Numbered from the stretch's first letter, positions 33,117 through 42,199 are shown. The stretch is 64,000 bases of DNA from Fibrobacter sp. UBA4297 (GCF_002394865.1 NZ_DGUZ01000018.1:154039-218038); one strand, 5' to 3'. Numbers and translations are program-made. Notes: generated by a model not told the origin, from the sequence alone.

Positions 33117-33854
33117 CTAGCCGCAAACCTTACGGCCGGCCTCGACAGCTTCGGCTACAGTCTTCCCGACGTAATCCTGGGCACTGAACCAGCGGCCGCT
33201 CTTCTTATCGTCGAGGAGCACACTTACGAGAGCCCCAGGAACAACGCTTTCCGGGGCATTCGGGGCGTTCGGACCGCCAAGATCTGTGCGGAGCCAACCC
33301 GGGTCCATCACGTTCATCATCACGTCGGTGCCGTTCAACTTGCAGGCGAAATCCTTCACGAACTTGGTAAGGGCAGCCTTTGCGCAAGCGTAAGCGGCAA
33401 GTTCCGGTTCATTGGCGATACCGCTCGTGGTGAGCTGCATACGTCCAAAACCGCGCTTGATCATGCCCGGCAAAAAGTGATACACAATCTTCATCGGAGC
33501 AAAGAAGTTCACGGCCATCGCCTGGCGGAAATCGTCCATCGTGTTTGTCAGGTAGTCCGAAAAATAGTGGCTCATAAGGCCCGCATTGTTGAATACGAGG
33601 TCCACCTGCACGCCAAAGGAATCGATTTCGGCAAGGGCTGCGTCAATTTCGGATTCATTCTCGAGATTGCAGCCCACCGCCTTCACCTGCACGCCATACG
33701 GCGCAAGCTCAGCGATGACTTTTTCGGCATGGCTCTTGTCACGCCCCTGCAAAATGAGGTTTGCACCGAGTTTCGCCATTTCTATTGCCACAAGGCGACC
33801 CACACCACGGCATCCGCCAGTCACGAGGCACCACTTACCTTTTACATTGATCAT
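33117..33854 (-). CDS. short-chain dehydrogenase/reductase
   Basis: 245 aa from the ATG at 33854; the frame extends 35 codons further, but the NAD(P)-binding strand (KGKWCLVTGGCRGVG) begins a few residues after this start. Catalytic residues are Ser in QLTTSGIAN and the Y-A-C-A-K motif, with NNAGLMSHYF for the NNAG motif. Classical SDR enzymes oxidise or reduce alcohols, ketones or sugars; the substrate is unknown. Monocistronic. Confidence 0.87.
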   Translation of the reverse strand: MINVKGKWCLVTGGCRGVGRLVAIEMAKLGANLILQGRDKSHAEKVIAELAPYGVQVKAVGCNLENESEIDAALAEIDSFGVQVDLVFNNAGLMSHYFSDYLTNTMDDFRQAMAVNFFAPMKIVYHFLPGMIKRGFGRMQLTTSGIANEPELAAYACAKAALTKFVKDFACKLNGTDVMMNVMDPGWLRTDLGGPNAPNAPESVVPGALVSVLLDDKKSGRWFSAQDYVGKTVAEAVEAGRKVCG

Positions 33855-34136
33855 TCCGTTTCCCTTTGCGCCATGCGCGTATTCAAGTTTTATTCCATCT
33901 CTAAAAATACCTTTAGGCGAGATAAATGTAATAAACGCACAGTCGTTTTTTGTACACACCGGTAAAGGGCTTCTTTTTCAAGACACCTTTACAACAAAGG
34001 GTTAACAACCTCACTATGCAAGGCCTGCTATTTTTGACAAAGTATCAAACCTCGCTTTTTGATATCAAAGATTTACTTCATTTTGCAAACTAAAGGATGC
34101 ACTCCCTTTTTTGACAATTTGATAAAATTTGCCACA

Positions 34137-34499
34137 ATGTATTACGACACTCTCCTACTTCACGAAGCCATAAGGCAACTCCTGATTTCGATTAGGCAAA
34201 AGCGACGCCACACGCAACACTCTTTATCGCTTGAATCGGGGATTTCCAGGCAGTACATATCCCAGATGGAATGTGGAAAGAAGACTCCTTCAATCGACAC
34301 ACTCTTCCAGCTTTCGATTGCGCTCAAAACAAACATCAGTTCCCTAATGATTGAACTAGACCGATTTTACCAGCGTCTCTTTTGGCAGCAAAACACAAAA
34401 CATGTAAACAGATTCAAGCATAGCCTGCAAAATGTAGCCGACAGCGAGGAGCTAGCCCGAGAATACATACGAAAAGCGAGAGGCAAGCGCACCCCCTAG
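34137..34499 (+). CDS. XRE-family helix-turn-helix regulator
   Basis: 120 aa from ATG 34137 (MYYDTLLLHEAIRQ). Residues about 10-65 form a Cro/C1-type helix-turn-helix (IRQKRRHTQHSLSLESGISRQYISQMECGKKTPSIDTLFQLSIAL). The basic C-terminal part has no recognised domain. It lies 41 bp upstream of rlmN, divergent from the SDR gene, and may regulate one of them. An upstream start at 34059 is possible but adds only AT-rich sequence. No phage or toxin partner is adjacent. Confidence 0.82.
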   Translation: MYYDTLLLHEAIRQLLISIRQKRRHTQHSLSLESGISRQYISQMECGKKTPSIDTLFQLSIALKTNISSLMIELDRFYQRLFWQQNTKHVNRFKHSLQNVADSEELAREYIRKARGKRTP

Positions 34500-34539
34500 C
34501 CCTTAACAAAAAGCTTAAAATTTTCTATCTTTTAGAGCT

Positions 34540-35613
34540 ATGGAATGGCAGCGCAATATAAAAACTTTGACAACCGACGAGCTCAAAGCTTGGCTTCGGG
34601 ACGTTGACGAAAAGCCCTACCGCGCCGACCAAATTCAAAAATGGCTATTCTGCCAGCAGGTGCGTTCTTACGACGAGATGGTGAACATCTCCCCTGCCCT
34701 CCGCGAAAAAATGGCAAAACAGTTCACGCTTTGCGGTCTCAAGGAAGACCAGCGTTCTGTTTCTGTCGACGGGACGGTCAAGTGGCTTTTTGAGACCGAA
34801 GACGGTCACCATATCGAAACCGTGATGATCCCGGCAAACGGTCGCTATTCCGTTTGCGTCTCGACCCAGGTCGGCTGCGCCATGAACTGCGCATTCTGCC
34901 GCACCGCCAAGATGGGATTCACGCGAAACCTCGAAGCAGGCGAAATTCTCGAAGAGATTATTAACGTCAACTGGTACTTGAAAGACAACGGCTTCATGAA
35001 CGAAGAAGGCGGAGTCGCCCAGGTGACGAACATTATCTTCATGGGCATGGGCGAACCGCTCAACAACCTCGAGAACGTCCACCGCGTCTGCTGCACGCTC
35101 CATAACCAAAAACTTTTCAACATGGGCGCAAAGCGCATGACCGTGAGCACTTCGGGAGTCGTCCCGAAGATCAAGGAACTCGTGGACCGCAACACGCCCT
35201 GCTGCCTCGCCGTGAGCCTCAACAGCACGAACAACGAGTACCGTTCGTCCGTGATGCCGGTGAACAAGACCTGGCCTATCGAAAAACTTTTGGAGGCGGT
35301 TGACGAATACATCCGCCGCACCGATAATTATGTGACGTTCGAGTTCGTGCTCATCCAGAACATCACCTGCACGCCCAAGGCGGCAAAGGAACTCATCCGC
35401 ATCTGCGCCCCGCGCCGCGTGAAGGTGAACGCCATCGTGCTTAACGACGGCGATGACCCGACGCTCCACGCCCCCACCCCCGAAGAGGTGGAAGATTTTC
35501 TCGCCGCCGTGCGAGCTGCTGAAATTCAAATCACGATCCGCAATCCACGCGGTAGGGATATCCTTGCTGCGTGTGGACAATTAGCGTACAAAAAGGAAGG
35601 TAAAGAATGTTAA
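34540..35613 (+). CDS. rlmN: dual-specificity rRNA/tRNA adenine-C2 methyltransferase RlmN
   Basis: 357 aa radical SAM enzyme methylating A2503 of 23S rRNA and A37 of some tRNAs. Seen: radical SAM motif CAMNCAFCRTAKMGF, MGMGEPLNN, VSTSGVVPKI, and the C-terminal catalytic cysteine region RGRDILAACGQL. The N-terminal DEKPYRADQIQKWLF segment is also typical. The stop overlaps the next gene by 7 bp, so the two are coupled. Confidence 0.96.
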   Translation: MEWQRNIKTLTTDELKAWLRDVDEKPYRADQIQKWLFCQQVRSYDEMVNISPALREKMAKQFTLCGLKEDQRSVSVDGTVKWLFETEDGHHIETVMIPANGRYSVCVSTQVGCAMNCAFCRTAKMGFTRNLEAGEILEEIINVNWYLKDNGFMNEEGGVAQVTNIIFMGMGEPLNNLENVHRVCCTLHNQKLFNMGAKRMTVSTSGVVPKIKELVDRNTPCCLAVSLNSTNNEYRSSVMPVNKTWPIEKLLEAVDEYIRRTDNYVTFEFVLIQNITCTPKAAKELIRICAPRRVKVNAIVLNDGDDPTLHAPTPEEVEDFLAAVRAAEIQITIRNPRGRDILAACGQLAYKKEGKEC

Positions 35614-36227
35614 CGCAAAACCTCCCGGAATTCTGGGATAATCTTTATGCCGAAGGCAAGGACTACTGGAATTTCAAGAAGGCGACTCCTGCCCTGCTTG
35701 AATTTTTCAAGCACCCCTCCTGCCCTGCAGAGGGCTCCGTGCTGATTCCAGGTGCCGGGTTCGGCTATGATGCCGAGGCATGGGCTTTGCGTGGACACGA
35801 TGTTTTGGCAGTCGACTTTGCGCCGACCGCCGTTGATGAACTGGACCACTTGAGCCGCAAGCATAAGAACTTGCGCTCCCTCGACCTCGACTTGTTCACC
35901 CTTTCTCCGAAGGATGCCAAGCGTGGTGGCCAGCAGTTCGATATCATTTATGACTACGGCACGTTCTCGGCAATCCATCCCGGCCGCCGCGACGAATTCT
36001 TCGAAGTCTGCTACAAGATGATGAAGGACGACGGCGTGTTCATCTGCCTCATGTACCCGCTCATGAACGGCAAGACCATGCAAGGCCCTCCGCACTGCAT
36101 GAGCGAAGGCGAACTCATGGCTCGTCTGGACGGCGTATTCGATATTGTTGAACGCATCAAGCCCACGAACAGCATTCCGGGTCGCGAAGGCAAGGAAGAA
36201 TTCTGGCTCTTGAAGAAGTGCCTGTAA
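35607..36227 (+). CDS. TPMT-family SAM methyltransferase
   Basis: 206 aa. Matches thiopurine S-methyltransferase-like enzymes: FWDNLYAEGKDYWNFKKATPALLEF at the start, SAM motif I VLIPGAGFGYDAEAWALRGHDVLAVDFAP, and YDYGTFSAIHPGRRDEFF. Bacterial members methylate thiols, selenium or tellurium compounds, or halides. The substrate here is unknown. The start overlaps the rlmN stop by 7 bp. Confidence 0.85.
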   Translation: MLTQNLPEFWDNLYAEGKDYWNFKKATPALLEFFKHPSCPAEGSVLIPGAGFGYDAEAWALRGHDVLAVDFAPTAVDELDHLSRKHKNLRSLDLDLFTLSPKDAKRGGQQFDIIYDYGTFSAIHPGRRDEFFEVCYKMMKDDGVFICLMYPLMNGKTMQGPPHCMSEGELMARLDGVFDIVERIKPTNSIPGREGKEEFWLLKKCL

Positions 36228-36233
36228 TAGTAT

Positions 36234-36268
36234 TAGTTGGCAGAACTTAGATTTTAGAACTTAGTACA
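36234..36268. repeat. degenerate TTAGAACTTAG repeat
   Basis: Units TTGGCAGAACTTAGA and TTTTAGAACTTAG directly after the methyltransferase stop. They are the inverse of the 26446-26480 type. Confidence 0.6.
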
Positions 36269-36301
36269 TTCAATTTGTTAAGCCCGCCAACATTTTAGTT
36301 G

Positions 36302-36336
36302 TCACCCCGGCCTCCGTGCCGGGGTCTCTTTTTCTA
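36302..36336 (+). terminator. terminator of the rlmN operon
   Basis: ACCCCGG-CCTCCGTG-CCGGGGT, then CTCTTTTT. The flanking GTCA suggests it is also a REP-like element. Confidence 0.7.
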
Positions 36337-36425
36337 GACTTTGCGCTTGTAAAAAATGCACGGAGCACTCCACAGGCGCCCCATTTTTTTGTATTTTTAG
36401 CCCAGTTTTTTATAAGGATTTTACT

Positions 36426-36923
36426 ATGGCTAATGATTTATGCCCGTGCGGTTCTGGCAAGGCCTATTGCGATTGCTGCGAACCGATTATTAAGAAGACC
36501 ACTCTCGCCCCGTCCCCGGAAGCCCTTATGCGCTCCCGTTACACCGCTTATGCCAAGCACGAAATTGCATGGCTCAAGGATTCCCTCGAAGCCACACAGC
36601 GTGACGACTTTGACGAACCGAGCGTAGAAGCCTGGAGCCGTCAGTCCGAATGGCTCGGCATCGAAATCAAGCAGACCAAGACCGAAGAAGACAAGAACAT
36701 CGGCTGGGTCGAATTTGTCGCTCGTTTCAAGCAGGGAAACATCACCCGCAACCACCACGAACTTGGCGAATTCCACAAGGTCGGCGGTGCATGGTACTTC
36801 TATGATGGTCGTGCTGTGAAGCAGGAAACCGTCCGTCATGAAGGTCCGGTTGTCGGCCGTAACGACCCGTGCCCGTGCGGTTCAGGCAAAAAGTACAAGA
36901 AGTGCTGCGGAGCGAATAAGTAA
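36426..36923 (+). CDS. YchJ-like protein with two SEC-C zinc motifs
   Basis: 165 aa. The N-terminal CPCGSGKAYCDCCEPII and C-terminal DPCPCGSGKKYKKCCG are SEC-C zinc-binding motifs as in the SecA C-terminus. The middle (ALMRSRYTAYAKHEIAWLKDS... WVEFVARFKQG... FHKVGGAWYFYDG) is the YchJ NTF2-like domain. The role is not well defined; SEC-C motifs bind SecB or ribosomes. Good site AAGGATTTTACT before the ATG. It stands alone. Confidence 0.9.
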   Translation: MANDLCPCGSGKAYCDCCEPIIKKTTLAPSPEALMRSRYTAYAKHEIAWLKDSLEATQRDDFDEPSVEAWSRQSEWLGIEIKQTKTEEDKNIGWVEFVARFKQGNITRNHHELGEFHKVGGAWYFYDGRAVKQETVRHEGPVVGRNDPCPCGSGKKYKKCCGANK

Positions 36924-36928
36924 GAAGT

Positions 36929-37049
36929 TAAGAGTTCTGAGTTACTAGTTACTAGAATTTCATAACAAGAATTTCTAGTAGCTGTAATCTATAAACTAAT
37001 AACTTAATAATCCTAGTAACTATCAACTATTAACTAGTAACTAAATCAA
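36929..37049. repeat. degenerate TAGTTACTAGTAACTA repeats
   Basis: Tract of imperfect units such as AGTTACTAGTTACTAGAATTTC and its inverse, filling the gap up to the argC ATG. The inverted units could form a hairpin around 36945-36980. Similar units occur in frame at 61170-61200. Confidence 0.65.
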
Positions 37050-38015
37050 ATGTTCAAAGTTTTCGTAGATGGCGAAGCAGGTACCACAGGCCTGCAAATT
37101 TTCGAGAGACTTGCCAAGCGCAACGACCTGGAAATTATCAAGATCAATCCAGAACTCCGCAAGGACGTGAACGAACGCCAGAAGATGATCAATGAATCCG
37201 ACGTGACGTTCCTTTGCCTCCCGGACGCAGCGTCCATGGAAAGCGCCGCCCTCTGCACGAATCCGAACACGCGCATCATCGACGCCTCCACGGCTCACCG
37301 CGTAAACCCGGCTTGGACATACGGTATGCCAGAACTTTCGGCCGAACAACGCGAAGCGATTTCCAAGAGCAAGCGCATTGCAAACCCCGGTTGCCACGCC
37401 TCTGGATTTATCCTCGGTGTGCACCCGCTCGTTGCATCGGGAATCCTCCCGAAGAGCGCTAACCTCGCGGCCTACAGCATCACCGGTTACTCCGGCGGTG
37501 GCAAGAAGCTCATCGCAGAATACGAAGCCGAAGACGCCCTCAGCCACAAGGCTGGTGAATCGAAAGCCATCATGGCTCCCGCCCCGTACGCGCTCGCGCT
37601 CGCACACAAGCACCTCCCCGAAATGAAGAAGTACTGCGGACTCGAAAACGTCCCGTTCTTCAACCCGGTGCTTGGCCCCTACTACAAGGGTATGGCCGTG
37701 ACGGTCGCCATCTTCCCGAACATGCTTTCGAAGAAGGTCGGTCCGCAGGACTTGACCGAAATCCTCGCCAAGCATTACGAAGGTTCAAAGTTCGTGAAGG
37801 TCCTGCCGTACGAAGCCGCTCCGGTGCTCTTCAACGGCCGCTTGGACCCGACGGTCTGCAACGACACGAACAACGCCCGTATCCAAGTTTTCGGCAACGA
37901 AAACATCATGCAGGTCACGACGATTATCGACAACCTCGGCAAGGGTGCTAGCGGCGCTGCTATTCAGAACATGAATATCGCGCTCGGGCTGGACGAAACA
38001 ATCGGATTGGTTTAA
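37050..38015 (+). CDS. argC: N-acetyl-gamma-glutamyl-phosphate reductase
   Basis: 321 aa, of the short AGPR type. It reduces N-acetylglutamyl phosphate in arginine synthesis. Seen: N-terminal nucleotide-binding DGEAGTTGLQIFERL, the active-site cysteine in ANPGCHASGFILG, and SITGYSGGGKKLI. No other arginine genes are in the window. Strongly biased codons suggest good expression. Terminator at 38031. Confidence 0.94.
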   Translation: MFKVFVDGEAGTTGLQIFERLAKRNDLEIIKINPELRKDVNERQKMINESDVTFLCLPDAASMESAALCTNPNTRIIDASTAHRVNPAWTYGMPELSAEQREAISKSKRIANPGCHASGFILGVHPLVASGILPKSANLAAYSITGYSGGGKKLIAEYEAEDALSHKAGESKAIMAPAPYALALAHKHLPEMKKYCGLENVPFFNPVLGPYYKGMAVTVAIFPNMLSKKVGPQDLTEILAKHYEGSKFVKVLPYEAAPVLFNGRLDPTVCNDTNNARIQVFGNENIMQVTTIIDNLGKGASGAAIQNMNIALGLDETIGLV

Positions 38016-38030
38016 TACCAGTTAAATTTC

Positions 38031-38068
38031 AAAAAGCGCCAAAGCTCCATGAGTTTTGGCGTTTTTTG
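38031..38068 (+). terminator. argC terminator
   Basis: AACGCC-type stem: GCGCCAAA-GCTCCATGAG-TTTTGGCG, then TTTTTT. Confidence 0.8.
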
Positions 38069-38085
38069 TTTTTGGAGGTGAAAAA

Positions 38086-38823
38086 TCAGACGTTCCAGGT
38101 TAGTATGTAATAATACCCAATTTCAGGCTTATCTAAAACATATGAATAAGATCGATGAGCCAAATCGAAATCTACATTTTGAACTATTTCCTCTTCAGGA
38201 TTCACTTCAGAAGAAATTTTTTGACGCACAAGAACTGCAGGTTCCAATTTTTCATTCACATATCCAAGTAAAACTTTAAATCGTAACATATCTGTAGGTT
38301 CTTCCACCTTATAGCATATTCGCGGTTTTGAATCCGATAACGAGCTTTCAAAAGCGACTCGAACAGAAGAACATTCATTAAAAGTCAAAACCCTATCCAA
38401 TTTTATCACAATGGTATCATAGGAATCAGAACTCCCAGTCTGTCGAGCACCAACAGGAACAACAGCATCGTTAACGAATACTTTCGGAATATTTTTTCCT
38501 CGCCATTTATACTTGTGCTCAATTTTATCTAAAAAGGGAACCTTGGCTTGAATTAATCGCACAACCTCAAATCGAGCAGTCTTTCCATCATCACATACAA
38601 ATGTACAAAAAGAAGCTAGTCTACGATATTTTCCACTGTTTCTAAAAACGAGCGACTTCAACACAGCTCTATAGATGGCAACAGCAAGAACGGTTATGGC
38701 TATACAATAAAAGCCACATACCACAGCAATTGCATAATCTGAACGGACAAAAATAAGGCCTACCCCCACAATGGAGGCAAGCCCAGCAAGAATTCCAAAG
38801 GAATTTTTAAAGATTTCTTTCAT
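38086..38823 (-). CDS. hypothetical protein with two N-terminal membrane helices
   Basis: 245 aa. Two hydrophobic segments at about 10-30 and 33-58 (GILAGLASIVGVGLIFV; AIAVVCGFYCIAITVLAVAIY) precede a soluble domain of about 185 residues rich in beta-strand pattern (VPVGARQTGSSDSYDTIVIKLDR). The fold was not recognised. AT-rich codon use unlike argC and obgE beside it. The arrangement of two helices plus a cytoplasmic domain is seen in some small defence or effector proteins, but nothing here proves that. Confidence 0.6.
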   Translation of the reverse strand: MKEIFKNSFGILAGLASIVGVGLIFVRSDYAIAVVCGFYCIAITVLAVAIYRAVLKSLVFRNSGKYRRLASFCTFVCDDGKTARFEVVRLIQAKVPFLDKIEHKYKWRGKNIPKVFVNDAVVPVGARQTGSSDSYDTIVIKLDRVLTFNECSSVRVAFESSLSDSKPRICYKVEEPTDMLRFKVLLGYVNEKLEPAVLVRQKISSEVNPEEEIVQNVDFDLAHRSYSYVLDKPEIGYYYILTWNV

Positions 38824-39170
38824 GACTAAGCTTCGTTATCCATAATTACGCCTCAGTTGCTGAATTATCCTTCTACAATATAGGCTTTTTAAACCGAAAA
38901 AACAATACCCACAAATTGGGATTGACCGTAATATAGATTTGACCAATTTCAAAAACAAGGGGTCGTCCGTCGGGCGATTTATTTTGCAAACTACCGTTTG
39001 CAAAAATCAAAAGATTTTACAAAAGAGAAGGTGAGCCCGAGGCTAGGCAAGAGAAATTACTGCAATCACCACACAACGCCCTCTTCCCCAAATCGCAAAA
39101 ATTTCTACATTTTACGTTGAAAATAGGTGATTTCACTGCGTACTAACCACTAACCACTAATCACTGATAC
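38824..39170. other. intergenic region with perfect inverted repeat and short tandem repeats
   Basis: 347 bp without a supported gene. TTTTGCAAAC-TACC-GTTTGCAAAA (38982-39005) is a perfect 10-bp inverted repeat and a good operator or hairpin candidate. ACTAACCACTAACCACTAATCACT (39143-39166) is a tandem repeat immediately before the obgE start codon, leaving no normal ribosome site. The rest shows nothing recognisable. Confidence 0.5.
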
Positions 39171-40172
39171 ATGTTCTTAGACGAAAAAAATATTGAAGTT
39201 CGCTCCGGCAGAGGCGGTGACGGCATCTGCAGTTTCCATCGTGAAAAGTTTGTACCCCTCGGCGGTCCCGATGGCGGTGATGGCGGTCGTGGCGGTCACG
39301 TGATTTTGCAGGTGAACGAGCAGTACACCACGCTCCTCGACATGGGCAACACGCACATTTACAAGGCAAAGAGCGGTCAGCCCGGTGGCGCCAAGCGCTG
39401 CTCCGGTGCATCTGCCGAAGATTTGATTATTAGCGTTCCGCGCGGCACAATCGTCAAGGACGAACAGGGCCATATCCTCACGGACTTGACTGAACCGGGC
39501 CAGAAGTGGATTGCGGCTCGCGGTGGCAAGGGCGGCATGGGCAACCAGCATTTCGCAACCCCGAAGGTGCAGGCACCGCGCAAGTGCACTCCGGGTGAAA
39601 AGGGCGAAGTCCGCCAGCTGTTCCTCGAACTCAAGCTCATGGCAGACGTGGGTCTCGTGGGCTTCCCGAACGCAGGCAAGTCGAGCCTCGTGAACAAGAT
39701 TTCTAGCGGCCGCCCGAAAGTTGGCGACTATCCGTTTACGACGCTTGAACCGGTGCTCGGCATCGTTCAGGTGAACGGCCACAGCTTTGTAGTCGCGGAC
39801 ATTCCGGGTCTCTTGGAAGGCGCCAGCGAAGGCAAGGGCCTTGGCCACCAGTTCCTCAAGCATATCGAACGTACGCACACGTTGCTCTTTGTGATTGACG
39901 GTTTTGCCGAAAACGCCTACGAACAGTTCAAGGTCTTGAAGGAAGAGCTCAAGGCATTCCACCCGAAGCTTGCCGAAAAGAACTTTGTCGTTGCACTCAA
40001 CAAGAGCGACCTCGGCATCGAAAACGCCATCAAGGAATTCAAGAAGCACCGCCAGAAAGTGGTCATCACATCGGCTGTTACTGGCGAAGGTTGCGCAGAA
40101 CTCCAGCAGGCTTTGGACGCTGCAGTACCCCATATGCACAAAAAAAGCATCGGTTGGAGCAAAAAAGCGTAA
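39171..40172 (+). CDS. obgE: Obg-family GTPase
   Basis: 333 aa. Glycine-rich Obg fold 1-157 (GGDGGRGGHVIL, KGGMGNQHFATPK), then G domain with GFPNAGKSS (G1), FTTLEP (G2), VVADIPGLLEGA (G3) and NKSD (G4). Obg proteins act in 50S ribosome assembly and stress control. The C-terminal OCT extension of some Obgs is absent. The ATG is preceded only by tandem repeat. The HU-like gene follows after 32 bp. Confidence 0.96.
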   Translation: MFLDEKNIEVRSGRGGDGICSFHREKFVPLGGPDGGDGGRGGHVILQVNEQYTTLLDMGNTHIYKAKSGQPGGAKRCSGASAEDLIISVPRGTIVKDEQGHILTDLTEPGQKWIAARGGKGGMGNQHFATPKVQAPRKCTPGEKGEVRQLFLELKLMADVGLVGFPNAGKSSLVNKISSGRPKVGDYPFTTLEPVLGIVQVNGHSFVVADIPGLLEGASEGKGLGHQFLKHIERTHTLLFVIDGFAENAYEQFKVLKEELKAFHPKLAEKNFVVALNKSDLGIENAIKEFKKHRQKVVITSAVTGEGCAELQQALDAAVPHMHKKSIGWSKKA

Positions 40173-40204
40173 CGGTTGCTTAAAATTATTGTAAATTCTT
40201 TAAT

Positions 40205-40555
40205 ATGAAGGCGACTCAGTCCAACATAACTAAGAAGGAAATCGTTGATGAAATCGCTTCCCAGACAGGATTTACGCAAGTAAAAACCAAAGTCATCGTG
40301 GAAGAACTCATCGACGCGATTTCCAATTGCGTTATCGAGGGCAACAATATCGAGTTGCGTGGATTCGGTCGCTTCAAGAATAAACAGCGCAAGGAACGCC
40401 GCACACGGAACCCCAAAACTGGCGAACTCGTGAACATTCCCGCCAAGGTGCGCCCGGTGTTCGAACCCAGCAAGGACCTGATCGAAAAAATCAACAACGT
40501 TCCTTTCGACTTAGAAGAGGCTTTTGTCCCTAAAGATGATCAAGAAAGAATCTAG
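40205..40555 (+). CDS. HU/IHF-family DNA-binding protein
   Basis: 116 aa. Typical HU fold: TKKEIVDEIASQTGFTQVKTKVIVEELID and the arm GFGRFKNKQRKERRTRNPKTGE (IHF-like 'RNPKTGE'). A C-terminal extension of about 20 acidic residues (PFDLEEAFVPKDDQERI) is added. It overlaps the smpB start by 20 bp, so translation is coupled. Confidence 0.93.
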   Translation: MKATQSNITKKEIVDEIASQTGFTQVKTKVIVEELIDAISNCVIEGNNIELRGFGRFKNKQRKERRTRNPKTGELVNIPAKVRPVFEPSKDLIEKINNVPFDLEEAFVPKDDQERI

Positions 40556-41006
40556 TACGCCCGTTATCCAGAACCGCAAGGCGAACCACCTCTATTTTGT
40601 AGATGAAACTTTTGAAGTGGGAATCATGCTCATCGGTTCGGAAGTCAAGTCTATCCGTAACGGCAAATGCACTCTGGGCGAAGCGTGGATTGATATCGAC
40701 GAAAACAAAGATGAACTCTGGCTCGTCGGTGCGCATATCGATGAATACCTTTTCGCCAACCGCTTCAACCATTTCCCAGCCCGCAGGAGAAAGCTCCTCG
40801 CCCACACGCACGAAATCCAGAAGATGCGCAAGGCGAAGGAATTGAAGGGATGCACGATCATCCCATTGAAAATGTACTTTAAGAACCGTATTGCAAAACT
40901 CGAAGTAGGAATATGCCGAGGCAAGGATCAACACGACAAGCGACAGGACATTCTCGTCCGCGACGCCAAAATGGAAATGGCTCGCGCCGCCAAGGCTCAT
41001 CGCTAA
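40536..41006 (+). CDS. smpB: SsrA-binding protein
   Basis: 156 aa from ATG 40536. SmpB binds tmRNA and brings it to stalled ribosomes. Seen: NRKANHLYFVDETFEVGIMLIGSEVKSIRNGKCTLGEAW and the C-terminal tail KGKDQHDKR-like (CRGKDQHDKRQDILVRDAKMEMARAAK). It overlaps the HU gene upstream by 20 bp and the amidase gene downstream by 94 bp in another frame. The ssrA gene itself was not found in this window. Confidence 0.96.
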   Translation: MIKKESSTPVIQNRKANHLYFVDETFEVGIMLIGSEVKSIRNGKCTLGEAWIDIDENKDELWLVGAHIDEYLFANRFNHFPARRRKLLAHTHEIQKMRKAKELKGCTIIPLKMYFKNRIAKLEVGICRGKDQHDKRQDILVRDAKMEMARAAKAHR

Positions 41007-42154
41007 TTTTAGCTTTACTGCTAGTCGCATCTAGTCTCGCCCTCGCTGCTTCGGCAAGGGTCGATGTGGAGTCTGTCGCCCGCGAAATCAAGGGTTCGTT
41101 CCACTGGTATCCGGTACAAAAGACGTTCTCGATTGTTTCTGCGAAGGACACGCTCAAGTTTGCCGTCGGCATTCCGTACATGACGCGCAACGGGCGCACG
41201 GTCGATTTGTCGGCAGCGCCGGAGCTCGATAACGGGCACCTGTGGATTGCGGAAAACGACGCCAAGAAAATCTCCAGTAAGGTTGCGGCAGTCCCTGTAA
41301 CGAAGGTCGAAACCGCACAGCCCAAAGCAAATGAAACTGTGCCAGCCAAGCCGATAGCAAAGCCCGCCGAACAGAAACCTGCACAGCCGGTTGTCGTAAA
41401 GCCGAAGGCTCCGAAGCAAGAAATCGCCGGCACGCGCGAAGTCCGCACCATCGTAATTGACCCAGGACACGGAGGCAAGGACCCTGGCGCTTCGGGCAAG
41501 AAGTCTCAAGAAAAAGATATCGTTCTCGCGGTTGCAAAGCTTTTGCGCAAGAACCTTGCAGACGAAGGCTTCAACGTGAAGCTCACCCGCAGCAAGGACG
41601 TTTTCATTGAACTGCGCCAACGCGCCATGCTTGCAAACCAGTGGGATGGCGACCTCTTCATCAGCCTGCACTGTAACGCCATTGACGCAAGCGAAGAGCG
41701 CAAGAAGATTATCCAAGGTTACCAGTTCTACGTGCTGCGCGCACCGGAAAGCGAAGAGGACAAGGCCATAGCCCGTCGTGAAAACGCGGTCGCCACACTC
41801 TACGGCGAAAAGAACGCCAAGGACGAACTTTCACCGCTGGAATGGTTCAAGCTTGAGGCCCGCCTCGAGCAGTACAAACAAACTAGTTATCTATTCACGG
41901 AAAAACTGCTAGACAGTTTCGATGGCGGAAAAATCAAGAAGATGAACACAGGCGTCGGCGGTGCGGGATTCATGGTTCTCGTAGGCGCAATGATGCCCGC
42001 AGTACTCATTGAGCTTGGTTTTATCAGCAACGAAGAAGACGAAGCTTACATGATGAGTAAGGCAGGCCAGCAAGATCTCGCCGACCGCATTGCACAAGCA
42101 GTGAGCAAGTACAAGGACGCCGTCCACACCTACCGCGAAACACTCGGAAGATAG
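40913..42154 (+). CDS. exported N-acetylmuramoyl-L-alanine amidase
   Basis: 413 aa. The Amidase_3 zinc domain about 175-405 has VIDPGHGGKDPGASG, the zinc-binding Glu in SQEKDIVLAVAKLL, LRQRAMLAN and SLHCNA. It cuts the amide bond between MurNAc and the stem peptide, for example in cell separation. The N-terminal region about 50-170 is AMIN-like with a Pro/Lys/Ala linker. The first 30 residues are very arginine-rich (SRPRRQNGNGSRRQG), then a hydrophobic core ending ALAASA. GSRRQGSSL resembles the Tat signals of E. coli AmiA/AmiC. No start codon exists downstream before the signal core, so the 94-bp overlap with smpB seems real. Confidence 0.9.
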   Translation: MPRQGSTRQATGHSRPRRQNGNGSRRQGSSLILALLLVASSLALAASARVDVESVAREIKGSFHWYPVQKTFSIVSAKDTLKFAVGIPYMTRNGRTVDLSAAPELDNGHLWIAENDAKKISSKVAAVPVTKVETAQPKANETVPAKPIAKPAEQKPAQPVVVKPKAPKQEIAGTREVRTIVIDPGHGGKDPGASGKKSQEKDIVLAVAKLLRKNLADEGFNVKLTRSKDVFIELRQRAMLANQWDGDLFISLHCNAIDASEERKKIIQGYQFYVLRAPESEEDKAIARRENAVATLYGEKNAKDELSPLEWFKLEARLEQYKQTSYLFTEKLLDSFDGGKIKKMNTGVGGAGFMVLVGAMMPAVLIELGFISNEEDEAYMMSKAGQQDLADRIAQAVSKYKDAVHTYRETLGR

Positions 42155-42199
42155 TTGGCAGAGCTTAGACCGCTGCGCTCTTAGAACTTAGAATTTCGA
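42155..42199. repeat. degenerate TTAGAACTTAGA repeat
   Basis: TTGGCAGAGCTTAGACC and CTTAGAACTTAGAATTTC units directly after the amidase stop. Confidence 0.6.
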
